Source: Mesostigma viride
Lineage: Eukaryota > Streptophyta > Mesostigmatophyceae > Mesostigmatales > Mesostigmataceae
Assembly: GCA_009746045.1 (NCBI GenBank)
Contig: RPFO01000229.1
Span: forward strand, 120,001-184,000
Direction of reading: 5' to 3'
DNA: 64,000 nucleotides
Under the pieces are notes generated by a model, which searched no databases, was not told where the DNA came from, and worked only from the letters and a program-made list of their open reading frames with translations. Position numbers and translations under genes: made by a program. Position 1 is the first letter of the stretch. Each line of letters opens with the position of its first letter. Positions 43,401 through 52,737 of the stretch are shown here, piece by piece.

Positions 43401-44310
43401 CCGTATGAGTTGAAAAACTAATAGTAACAATGTCGTGCCCCCCCCCCCCCCCCCCCCTTTTTCTCTATCTTATGGAAGTCTCCCATAATGAAGTTGAGAC
43501 TGCAATCCTTATCCTAAGCGACCACACCAGGAATGTGGTTGTCACCTGAGCTTAATGAGTTCCTGTCTTCTCCGCTCCCCTTCCCCCCCCCCCCCCTGTC
43601 AACGCAGCGCCCCAACCCACTGCCAATGAAATGCTCAATTCACCCCCCTCACCCCCCTCCGGCAGGCGGACCCGCTGCTAACAAAATGGCAAAGGCCCAT
43701 CGCTTCACTTTACCCCACTCACCCACCCACCCACCCACCCACCCACCCACCCACCCACCCACCCACCCACCCACCCACCCACCCACCCACCCACCCACCC
43801 ACCCACCCACCCACCCACCCACCCACCCACCCACCCACCCACCCACCCACCCACCCACGCACGCACGCACACACGCACACGCCTTTCTCTTCAACCCCCT
43901 TCCCCTTCATCTCCCGGGCCCCGGGCTCTGCTCTCCCCTTCCCTTCTTTCGTTGCTCTTCTCTCGCCCCCCTTTATTTGTATATCTTCTCTCTTGTCGTC
44001 CTCTTCCCTTCGTATTTGTGTCTTGTCGTCCTCTTCGCTTTGTTTGTTTCTCATGTCTTCCTCTTCCCCTCGTTTGTGCCTCTCCGCTTCCCCCCCTCCC
44101 CCCCTGCAGGGCATCCTCGTCTTCGTGGCGATGGTCGACATCCTACCTGACCTGATGACAGTCTCCAACGTGCACGGCAAGTGGATGGCTACGGGCCACG
44201 TCATCAAGCGCTTCCTGCTCATCGTGGTGGGTGCGGCCGCGGTCGGCCTGACCACCATGCACGACAAGCACTGCGAGGCGCTGCACGGGGGGGCGCACGC
44301 GGGGCACTGA
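40442..44310 (+). CDS. ZIP: ZIP-family metal transporter with N-terminal EF-hands
   Basis: Exons 40442-41938, 42929-43156 and 44110-44310, all joined in phase 0, give 641 residues. A hydrophobic start (LMLFFLLAVNLL) looks like a signal peptide. Two EF-hand loops follow: DLDGDGLLNMME and DGDGDLRLNARE. Next comes a His/Glu-rich stretch (EEHEEEEHADEH), then eight hydrophobic segments. Segment IV has GDFVHNVVDGLVIG (HNxxD). Segment V has LHEVPQELSDF, the LIV-1-type HExPHE motif with Gln for the second His. The III-IV loop is long, with HGHAH. It should import zinc or a related divalent metal across a plasma or organelle membrane. EF-hands fused to ZIP are unusual and suggest calcium coupling, which is inference. 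Confidence 0.93.
41925..42335 (+). repeat. ZIP intron 1 echoes of the exon 1 donor edge
   Basis: The exon 1 end GCGTCCTTCTCG-GTGCGTGAT is followed by degenerate copies, for example GAAGCGTCGTTCCCGGTGCG at about 42170 and GCATTCTCGGTGCGTGT at about 42318. They sit in units of about 75-90 bp with a GAGGAAGCRT core. Confidence 0.6.
43125..43406 (+). repeat. ZIP intron 2 echoes of the exon 2 end
   Basis: The exon 2 end GTGCTGATCGCCTACTGCGC recurs three times in the intron: 43216-43240 (nearly exact), 43290-43312 and 43378-43404. AT-rich spacers of about 50-65 bp separate the copies. Confidence 0.85.
43438..43457. repeat. Poly-C run in ZIP intron 2
   Basis: About 19 consecutive C. Confidence 0.9.
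43712..43858. repeat. (CCCA)n microsatellite in ZIP intron 2
   Basis: About 145 bp of uninterrupted CCCA units ending in CGCA variants. Confidence 0.95.
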
Positions 44311-44463
44311 TCCGGTCAAGGGGGGGGGGGGGGGGGGGCGCAACCAATGGCGTCAAGCTGATCCGGAGTCAAGCCTGTCGGCTGCACGCGTGTGTGGCTA
44401 TCTATACCCACTGCCCCGCATGCCGGGGCGGTGACAGGCACTGCGAGGCGCTGCACGTGGCAA
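44264..44463 (+). repeat. Copy of the ZIP stop region in the 3' UTR
   Basis: AAGCACTGCGAGGCGCTGCA before the stop recurs as GGCACTGCGAGGCGCTGCAC at about 44436. TGATCCGGTCAAG is echoed by TGATCCGGAGTCAAG at 44359. A G16 run lies between. Confidence 0.7.
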
Positions 44464-47437
44464 GGGAGTTGGTTTGCGATAATTTTGGGCCCACTTGGAC
44501 CGATGAGACGGATCCGGGTCACCTGGTGGGGCCAGCAACTATGTAATCTCTCCCCCCTAGTTAGGTCTTGTCTGGAGAGATGTGCCATTGGTGAGAGACT
44601 TTAGAGACTTGGAGTCGCTGCCTGCACGGCAAGGACCAGGGAATTGCGGCTGGATGGCAGGTCTCTGGGCCGCTGGGGTAGCCCACAGGTAGGGAGTTGG
44701 CGCAGGGATGGATTGGACTTGGGAATGGTTTCCCCATGGGACAAGGGCAGCTGGGAGCACAACATCGAACCCCCATATCTTGCAACAGGGGCAGAACCCT
44801 ACTCTTTATCTGTTGTGGCTGATCACCCCCCATGGCCTCACTGGGGTGCACATAATAATACTTAATTGGGGAGGGTATGTCTACGTGCACCTCGGAAGGG
44901 CGCTTGCCAGTGCACCAACTCACGTTGGCTTGAGAGCACGGCCTTTCCGTTTCTACAGAGGAAGGAGGTACTCGGGAGCTCGGTTCTTTATGATACGGTC
45001 GTGAGAAATCACGGCGGTCGCTCCAGAAAACGACCTTCCCTGTCTCGCCGGCCAACGACCTTGCTTGTCTCACAGGCATGCCCTCGGCAAGGCAAGGCAT
45101 ATCGCCGCTGTGCTGGCACCCTGGTAGCGAGCACGCGGTCTCGTGGGGAGCATGTTTTTGCATGGAGCACACGTTCCCTGTAGCGAGCGCCCTCGCTTGT
45201 AGGGAGCATGACGTGGGCGACAAAGGACCCATTGGACCGACAAGGTTAGAATAAAAAGTGTGAAGAATAAAAAGAAAACATGGCCGTGGGGTGGCACGCT
45301 GTCCCATATCCTGTGCCTTGCCCGTGGGATGCCAACGCGATGAAGAGATCTCAACGCGGTTGTCTGCGTGTGGTGGTAGTCGTGCAGCGGTGGAGGCAGT
45401 GCCGTTGCTGTGGGGAAGGGGGTCGATAAGGTTTCAGCCGACCAGGGCAGTTGGCCCCTGAACGGGGGTGGCATTATTCAAACCCTGTGCAATCCTGCGC
45501 AGGCATCCGAAACATTGGGAAAGCGCGCTTGGATTCCATCGGGAAACCGGTAGCCTTTTGGTGGCCAGGGCCACACAACTTGTTGGTTTGGCTGCGACTG
45601 CTGGCATCCGCGGGGCCAGGGACATCCTGGCTACCTCGTCAACGGGGTGTTGTACTCCTGCCTGGCGCAGTGCCATGCACTTCCGTGTGTGGGTGACTGC
45701 GGCTAGAATCGCAGCGTGTGTGTGACTGCAACTAGTGTCGTGGGCGCTCTGGGCCCAGGGAGGCTGATTCTGGGACCTGGCCCCTCTTGCTGTCCCTTGC
45801 GCAGGCTGCGCGGTGCAGTGGAGGAACTTTGCCTTGCGCCGGTCGGGGATTGCGCTGGGTCACCTCGCCACTTTGCAATCTCAGTCTGGTTTGCTTTGCA
45901 ATTGCTGTCTGGTTTGCCTGGTTACAAGGGGCAGCGGGCTTTCTTGGGCATCCGTTTGGCTCTGGGCGCATCGTAGCTCATTCCGTTGGCTGAGATGCCG
46001 CGGTTTCTGTTGTTTGCCTCAGAAACTGCCTGTCTGTAGACGGAGAGGGGCGCGCTCTGGGGGCATGCAGGAGCAGGCCATGGAGGATGTGTGGGGCCAT
46101 GGCCACCGGGTCGATCCGATCCTTCTTGTCCAAGGCATTCCTTTTGCTCGCTTGCCAACGCTCAGCGTTCCATGCTGCCTGGGGCTTTGGGGGGACCTGT
46201 TCGGCCACACTGTGGTGTGAAATCGTTCCCTGCTGGGTGGTTGGATCCCGTCTTGAATGGGTGGGACCCCAGTTGCTTTGACATGGTCAAGGCACCAGGT
46301 CTCTGCCTTGCCTCTCGTTGCCTTTGCGGGCGCCAGCACGCCGCCTTCTGGGAGCATATTGTGGTGACCGGGGAAAGCATAATGGGTTGCTGTGATGGAA
46401 AGACACCACACAGCTGGCTCGGGCAGAGCTGGGCGTGCTCTCTCCACTTGTCTTGAGGTGCCTGCTGGCCATGGGAGGCAGCTCTGGCATGCGTGGAGGC
46501 TTGTGCAGGTCGGATGTTTGCCAGGGGCCAAGTCTGATGGGGGGGATCCGTTGGAAAAATGCGACACTGGGAATACGGTGGTGGATTTATTGTCACGATT
46601 TTGCTGTGTGCCCTAGCGGCAGTGCCCATTCATGATAAGGCAGCTGCTTCGCAGGCTACGCTGTAGTTTGTGGCAGCGACCAGGGCTCGATGGGCGTGTA
46701 TATTTAGACAGACGCGGTTTGACCGCTAACGCGGAGACGGATGCTCACTTGATACGGGCGTGATGCCGGTGTCGTTTAGGCCTCAAGTTGGCCAAGGGCG
46801 CTCACCCGAGACAGCCAGTGCTGGCCATCATTGTCCAATCCAAGTGCCTACCAAGAGAGTCGCTATGAACAAGAAGGCGGGTTGGGGATGTCGGGCAGCG
46901 ATTTCTATTGGTTGTGTCTTAGTTCCCTGCTTTGCCGGGGCGCACGATGAGTGCGATTGCCCCAATAGGTGAAGTAGTTTAGATAGGTGGTTGGTACTGT
47001 GGCAGATCCTAGAGAATAGATTTAACACTGCAGCCTAATGACACCTGTTTTGGGTGACATGTGGGAGGCAGGCAGAAGTCGGGAGTGATATAGATGAAAC
47101 GTTCTTGTGTGGTGGGAGCATCAAGAACTTTTGTACATAGCATTTTCGAGTCGTCATGCCAATCAAATGGCAAATTTTGTGTGGCTAATGATCAAGTTGT
47201 CTCAGTTAAAAAATCAAGAGCCGAAGAAATATCCTCGTTCTCTTCCGTTTTGCTCGGTGATTCATTCATTAATTCGTTCATTCACGCGCAACTGCTGGGA
47301 GAGTCATGGGGTACCTAGGTATACCTTCCTAGGTATCCCTGTTTGATGCACAGCAAGAAGGCTGAGGCACGGGACCCCCCCCTTCTCTCGTTACCTGTGA
47401 ACGGCATGCAGGCCACATGCAGGTTCAATATTAACCC
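44464..47437. other. Intergenic region without a recognised gene
   Basis: GC-rich, several long but featureless frames on both strands, no recognisable domain or splice-consistent series. A gene made of small exons cannot be excluded. Confidence 0.45.
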
Positions 47438-47925
47438 CGATTAAAATTAAATTAAATTAAATTATAACATGCCTCCGTTGGGAGATCATGTAGCACATAT
47501 TCCGTGATGGATGGGTGGGGTGGGAGGAGCCGCGTAGTCGAACTATCCTAACTCTAAGCTATCTAGAAAGTCCTAACTACCCTACTCATCAAAACGCCTC
47601 CTCCGCTTGGGGGGAGGTGGTTTGCCCACAGGGTCGGGCGTGTGAGCCTTGACAATCCTCTTCCACCGCGTCTTGTTCTGCATGGCGGTCCAAAGAAGGG
47701 AGAGAGAGTGGATGCGGTATTCAAACTGGGCTGGGACCAGTAGGTCATCCAGCAACATCTGTACGTAGTTCGTGACATGTTTCCCTACCTTTTTGGCAAT
47801 GCCCTTGGGGCCAGGCCAGGTCAGAATGTGCCGCCCTGGCTGGCCAAGCCGCTGGGGGCCGGCCAGACCAAGCGGTGTCGACCTGGCTGGATTGACCCCG
47901 ATGGATTGATGGATGGGTGCAAACA
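47438..47925 (-). mobile_element. LINE 3' end, second copy
   Basis: The minus strand encodes an intact C-terminal stretch (LLDDLLVPAQFEYRIHSLSL, WTAMQNKTRWKRIVKAHTPD, ending PPPPKRRRRFDE-stop at 47582) matching the 12966-13250 LINE. It is followed by a CTCCCAACGGAGGCATG stem-loop and a TTTAAT tail at 47440-47466. 5'-truncated. Confidence 0.8.
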
Positions 47926-47989
47926 GTCCTTGAACTTCATAAAATTAAATTTTTTTAAAATTAGAGCGCGATATATTGTCGTTCATTAC

Positions 47990-49352
47990 GCGAAATTCCG
48001 GCCACGAGGTAGCCATGGCTGTCGGAGCTCATAACTTTCACGTTTGAGCACCGAATTTAGCCGTGAATATCACAATCGCTTCGTCTTTCTAAGACGCACA
48101 TGCTGATATAATTTTCCGACGCTATTAAGCAATATATGGCGAACAAACGCGCCTCGACGCAACGCAGCCTGGCGGCTGCGCTCGGCAATGAAAATACGTC
48201 TGCAGCTCAGGCTGCAGCTTCGCCATCAGGTCCGGCAGGCGGCGATGACACTAGTCGTGCACTGGTGGTCGTCCAGCAACCTCCCGGGCTTAACGCCTCG
48301 CCATCTGCATCGCCTGACCCCAAGCGCACCCGCTCAGCCGACAAAACAGGAGGGTCACGCCCCCCAGAACCGAGCTTTCGGCCCCGGCCTTTCAAGGTCG
48401 AAGATTACGACTGGGCCAACCCGTCTCCGACCGATGCTATGCGCTGCATCTTCTTCGGGGATTACGCTTCGCTTTACGACCTGTGCCTACATCTTCACGA
48501 CCTCAATCGCCTCCTCGGCCCGGACGGCGGCCGCTGGGCCAACATCTACCAGCTGTCCGGCTGCCCCCGCCCGGCCCATCTCCAGCACGCCATCCTCAAC
48601 TCCCTTCTCCAGCGCTCTGACGGCGAGATCTGGGCTCCATCCCTTTCCGCCCCCACGCTCCGCTCCATCCTCACGGAAGCCTTTCAGCAGCACGTGACCC
48701 CCCTTGCTGCCGACATAGCAGCAATCGGCGGCACGCTGACTGCTGAACTTCCTCACATTTCCACCGCCGCCGCATCCACCTCCACTGCCATTTCCGCCTC
48801 CACTGCCGACATCAAAGCCCAGCTCCTCGACCTCGACCAACGCCTTCAAGCGACCGCCAACGCCCTTGAGAGCTTGCATGACACCGCCGGCCTCACCGCC
48901 CAGGCGGTGAAGGACATCGCCGCCCAGCCGGCGCCTGCTGGCCCAGCCGGCGATGCTCCCTCCACCAGGGCGGACTTGCTTAAGCAGCACACCACCTCCA
49001 CCACCTCCACCATCTCGGCACAACTCAAGCAACAAGTCCTCGACCTTCGCGAGGAAGCCGACATCGCCGGGCGCAGCCACAATGTCATCGTCAAGCACTT
49101 CGACCAGCCGGCAGGTGAGACCTCCACGAGCCTTCTTGAGGCATTTAAGCGCGACATTTTTGCCCCCATGCTACTCACTGGTGAGCTGGACATGTCGGCT
49201 GTCCGCCTCCCCCGCGCGCGGGGGAAGGCTGGCCCGGCACCCGTGCTCCTCACCTTTAGGTACATGGCGGACAAGCTGTCGTTCCTTAAATGCCGCAAGA
49301 AGCTCTCGGAGACTTGCTTCACGCTGGACGACGACTTGACCCTGGCCCAGCA
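47990..49352 (+). mobile_element. ORF1-only element lacking its 3' end
   Basis: It shares leader and ORF1 with the minus-strand element 49611-51570, almost base for base, from CCGGCCACGAGGTAGCCATG to CTTGACCCTGGCCCAGCAA (49352), where similarity stops. The two copies face each other as an inverted repeat of about 1.35 kb per arm. Confidence 0.85.
48136..49352 (+). CDS. L1-type ORF1 protein, C-terminally truncated
   Basis: It starts MANKRASTQRSLAAALGNEN. The N-terminal half is Ala/Ser/Pro-rich with a conserved block (FKVEDYDWANPSPTDAMRCI). A coiled-coil stretch follows (DIKAQLLDLDQRLQATANAL), then an RRM-like part (NVIVKHFDQPAGETS) and part of the C-terminal domain (PVLLTF, FLKCRKKLSETCFTLDDDLT). 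The frame runs on to 49437 through unrelated sequence. Nucleic-acid chaperone by analogy with LINE-1 ORF1p. Confidence 0.82.
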
Positions 49353-49610
49353 ACCACAACGGTCTGAAAGTGCCAAAAAACAGCCTTATAACTCCTGTAC
49401 GATGCAAATATTGTCGAAACATGCTAGATCTTGGTAGGTAGCATGTTCAGGACACCAGTAGAAGGATTGCAACTTTCCGGACGTACCGGACCTCAGCTGA
49501 CCTATTTTTGGCATGTCTATTTTTAGCAGTTTTCCAGATTTTAATATAAACAAATACATTCTAATATGCAAATAAAGAGTTCTTGACCTGGCTGTTTGCA
49601 AGTAAGTTGA
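49353..49610. other. Spacer between two inverted ORF1 elements
   Basis: Unrelated AT-rich sequence. Its right edge, CAAGTAAGTTGA (49599-49610), is the target duplication of the next element. Confidence 0.6.
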
Positions 49611-51570
49611 TTAATTAATTAATTAATTATCAACATCACTCCGTTGGGAGTCAATGTAGCACATATCCCTGAGAAGGGGCATATGGCTTTAAATACATCC
49701 TAGGCTACTTCATGCAAGGGTGGGAATGTAAGCAACACTTGCTCTAGGTGCCGCAAGGGCACCGGCACCACCATGCTGTCTCAGGTTCAACCCAGCTAAG
49801 GGGATCCTGGCACGGGGGAGGAAGATCATCATGGCTATGCAAGGGCTAGGGCATGGCTTCTCGACAGAGAGCATCTCTCTGCATGGCATAGCATGGCTAA
49901 GTTCTTAATGCAACATCCATGGGGGTCCCATTATAGACAAAGCATGGCTAAATGTTGAAGGCATCATCCATGGGGGCCATTATGGGCGCACATGCGCGTG
50001 GGCCACATGCTAGGCTAAGCCTTACTAATCTACACTACTGGTATATATATTCCTAGTCTGAGGTGGCAGGAGGGGGCTGCCAGGGCTTGTGGTCAACGTG
50101 GATGACCGCCCCCCTCCAGTATACCGGCTTCCCCCTTGCGCTCTGCCGGAGCTGAAGGTAGGCCGGCCATAGCTCGCGTCGCCGTTGTTGCTGGGCCAGG
50201 GTCAAGTCGTCGTCCAGCGTGAAGCGAGTCTCCGAGAGCTTCTTGCGGCATTTAAGGAACGCCAGCTTGTCCGCCATGTACTTAAAGGTGAGGAGCACGG
50301 GGGCCGGGCCAGCCTTCCCCCGCGCGCGGGGGAGGCGGACAGCCGACATGTCCAGCTCACCAGTGAGTAACATGGGGGCAAGAATGGCGCGCTTAAATGC
50401 CTCAAGAAGGCTCGTGGAGGTCTCACCTGCCTGCTGGTCGAAGTGCTTGACGATGACATTGTGGCTGCGCCGGGCGATGTCGGCTTCCTCGCGAAGGTCG
50501 AGGGCTTGTTGCTTGAGTGGTGCCGAGATGGTGGAGGTGGTGGAGGTGGTGTGCTGCTTAAGCAAGTCCGCCCAGGTGGAGGGAGCATCGCCGGCCGAGC
50601 CAGCAGGCGCCGGCTGGGCGGCGATGTCCTTCACCGCCTGGGCGGTGAGGCCGGCGGTGTCATGCAAGCTCTCAAGGGCGTTGGCGGTGGCTTGAAGGCG
50701 TTGGTCGAGGTCGAGGAGCTGGGCTTTGATGTCGGCAGTGGAGGCGGAAATGGCCGTGGAGGTGGAGGCGGCGGCGGTGGAAATGTGAGGAAGTTCAGCA
50801 GTCAGCGTGCCGCCGATTGCTGCTATGTCGGCAGCAAGGGGGGTCACGTGCTGCTGAAAGGCTTCCGTGAGGATGGAGCGGAGGGTGGGGACGGAAAGGG
50901 GTGGAGCCCAGATCTCGCCGTCAGAGCGCTGGAGAAGGGAGTTGAGGATGGCGTGCTGGAGATGGGGGCGGACGCAGCCGGACAGCCCGTAGATGTTGGC
51001 CCAGCGGCTGCCGTCCGGGGCGAGGAGGCGATTGATGGAGTGGAAATGGAGGCACAGGTCGTAAAGCGAAGCGTAATCCCCGAAGAAGATGCAGCGCAGA
51101 GCATCGGTCGGAGAAATGGTGGCCCAGTCGTAATCTGCGACCTTGAAAGGCCGGGGCCGAAAGCTCGGTTCTGGGCGTGAAGACCCTCCTGTGTCGTCGG
51201 CTGGGCGGGTGCGCTTGGGGTCAGGCGATGCAGATGGCGAGGCGTTAAGCCCGGGGGGTTGCTGGACGACCACCAGTGCACGACTAGTGTCATCGCCGCC
51301 TGCCGGACCTGAAGGCGAAGCTGCAGCCTGAGCTGCAGAATTTTCATTGCCGAGCGCAGCCGCCAGGCTGCGTTGCGTCGAGGCGCGTTTGTGCGCCATA
51401 TATTGCGTTTTAGATTCGGAAAATTATATCAGCATGTGCGTCTTAGAAAGACGAAGCGATAGTGATATTCACGGCTAAATTCGGTGCTCAAACGTGAAAG
51501 TTATGAGCTCCGACAGCCATGGCTACCTCGTGGCCGGAATTTTATATCATGGTTGAAGTAAGTCATGGTT
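49611..51570 (-). mobile_element. Complete ORF1-only non-LTR element with 12-bp target duplication
   Basis: It is flanked by CAAGTAAGTTGA at 49599-49610 and 51571-51582. On the minus strand it has a 5' leader of about 170 bp, one intact ORF1, a 440-bp 3' UTR, the stem-loop GACTCCCAACGGAGTGATG (about 49634-49652) and a TTAATTAA tail. Total 1960 bp with no endonuclease or reverse transcriptase. It looks like a whole mobile unit, comparable to mammalian half-L1 (HAL1) elements. Confidence 0.9.
50053..51399 (-). CDS. Intact L1-type ORF1 protein
   Basis: 448 residues, uninterrupted. It starts MAHKRASTQRSLAAALGNEN, with a conserved block FKVADYDWATISPTDALRCI and a coiled coil near the middle (DIKAQLLDLDQRLQATANAL). 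An RRM-like region (NVIVKHFDQQAGETSTSLLE) follows, then a C-terminal domain (PVLLTFKYMADKLAFLKCRK, FTLDDDLTLAQQQRRRELWP, VYWRGAVIHVDHKPW). The domain order and the final VYWRG-type motif match LINE-1 ORF1p. No CCHC knuckle. The start is set by alignment with the 48136 copy. Confidence 0.88.
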   Translation of the reverse strand: MAHKRASTQRSLAAALGNENSAAQAAASPSGPAGGDDTSRALVVVQQPPGLNASPSASPDPKRTRPADDTGGSSRPEPSFRPRPFKVADYDWATISPTDALRCIFFGDYASLYDLCLHFHSINRLLAPDGSRWANIYGLSGCVRPHLQHAILNSLLQRSDGEIWAPPLSVPTLRSILTEAFQQHVTPLAADIAAIGGTLTAELPHISTAAASTSTAISASTADIKAQLLDLDQRLQATANALESLHDTAGLTAQAVKDIAAQPAPAGSAGDAPSTWADLLKQHTTSTTSTISAPLKQQALDLREEADIARRSHNVIVKHFDQQAGETSTSLLEAFKRAILAPMLLTGELDMSAVRLPRARGKAGPAPVLLTFKYMADKLAFLKCRKKLSETRFTLDDDLTLAQQQRRRELWPAYLQLRQSARGKPVYWRGAVIHVDHKPWQPPPATSD

Positions 51571-51582
51571 CAAGTAAGTTGA

Positions 51583-51645
51583 TACTCATGACTAATGACT
51601 GTACACAAGATCTGATCGTCATCCAACCGCATTTGGTAACAAAAT
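51583..51645. other. Short spacer before the satellite
   Basis: Nothing recognised. Confidence 0.4.
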
Positions 51646-52150
51646 GCCACCAAATGCTAGCAAAAATGTGCGTTTTTTGTATTTTTCATCACATTTCATT
51701 GCAGTTTCCATACAAGCTGTGCTCGGTTGAGGCTGGAAACTTGTAGGCATCTTAAACATCATTATTCTAGACATCCCACAAAAATTCAGGTCCATCATAG
51801 GATGTTATTGATGTCAGTTTGCTCACAAATGTTACAAAAAATGCACGCTTTTCGTATTTTTCATCACATTCCATGGCAGTTTCCATACAAGATGTGCTCA
51901 GTTCAGGCTGGAAACTTGCATGCATCTTTGCCATCATTATTTTAGACATTCCACAAAAATTCAGAACCATCAGAGGATATTTGATGTCAGGTTGCTCACA
52001 AATGTTACCAAAAATGCACGTTTTTCGTATTTTTCATCACATTTCATTGCAGTTTCCGTACAAGATGTGCTCTGTTGAGGCTGGAAACTTGCATGCATCT
52101 TAGCCATCATGATTTTAGACATTCCACAAAAATTCAGGCCCATCATGTTC
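51646..52150 (+). repeat. Satellite with ~175-bp period, second locus
   Basis: Three units with AAAATGCACGTTTTTCGTAT and GGCTGGAAACTTGCATGCAT blocks at about 51662, 51838 and 52011. They resemble the 24390-24779 units (GGCTGCAAACATGCATGCC; AAAATCACGTTTTTTACATA) in the same order. Confidence 0.8.
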
Positions 52151-52507
52151 TATTTGGTAGAGTTATCAGTGCCATACCTGCCAGTTTCCATTACAATTTC
52201 TTACCCATGGATGCGAAACTGCCAGTGTGGAATATCAAGGAGACAATCTGGTCAACTCAAATAAGATGACTCACTAAAACATGGAAACCATTCACGAGTG
52301 ATATAAGACAACCTCCAGGAGACATACATAAAAGTTCATTGATATAGACACAGCTGACAATATGCACATGTGGCCATGTGGATGCTCACGCAATCTCTTA
52401 TTATACGGAGGAGATTGCTGAACATAATATTGGCAGCTGTCGCATGCATGGCTAGAAAGGTCATTTTACACGTGCACCCACAGCATGCCAAGTAATGTAG
52501 CTGCAAA
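52151..52507. other. Spacer with one ATCAAGGAGACAA motif
   Basis: ATATCAAGGAGACAATC lies at about 52227. No gene recognised. Confidence 0.4.
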
Positions 52508-52737
52508 TTACTCAACAGGCGGCATGGCGCTGATGCGTTTGCGCGCCCTCATCTCGGTATCGCTAGCAGGTAGTGGCACCTCCCTGCACAATCTCTGCCT
52601 GACCTTGTCAGCCTTCATGCACTGTGTCAACATGGACACCCCCATACCCTTGCCCTTGGCATCACAGCCAAGCTTTCGACGGTGGTTGGTGAAGCTCTTG
52701 GTGTCCTCCTTGCGCATGTGGTGCATGTGCAAGTTAC
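52508..52737 (-). CDS. Unknown coding-like exon beside the microsatellite
   Basis: The minus strand reads NLHMHHMRKEDTKSFTNHRR, KLGCDAKGKGMGVSMLTQCM, KADKVRQRLCREVPLPASDT, ending ISAMPPVE-stop. The composition is protein-like and basic. The upstream side is the GTGA array, so its true start is unknown. No family recognised. Confidence 0.35.

Noticed and set aside
43649-43894. GWVGGWVGG and THPPTHPP frames in the ZIP intron
   Set aside because: Translation of the CCCA microsatellite inside a spliced intron.
44561-46629. Long minus-strand frames downstream of ZIP
   Set aside because: No motif, biased composition and no splice-consistent partner; not called as genes.
48187-48697. Overlapping frames within the ORF1 copies
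   Set aside because: GC-rich shadow frames; the ORF1 frame has the family motifs.
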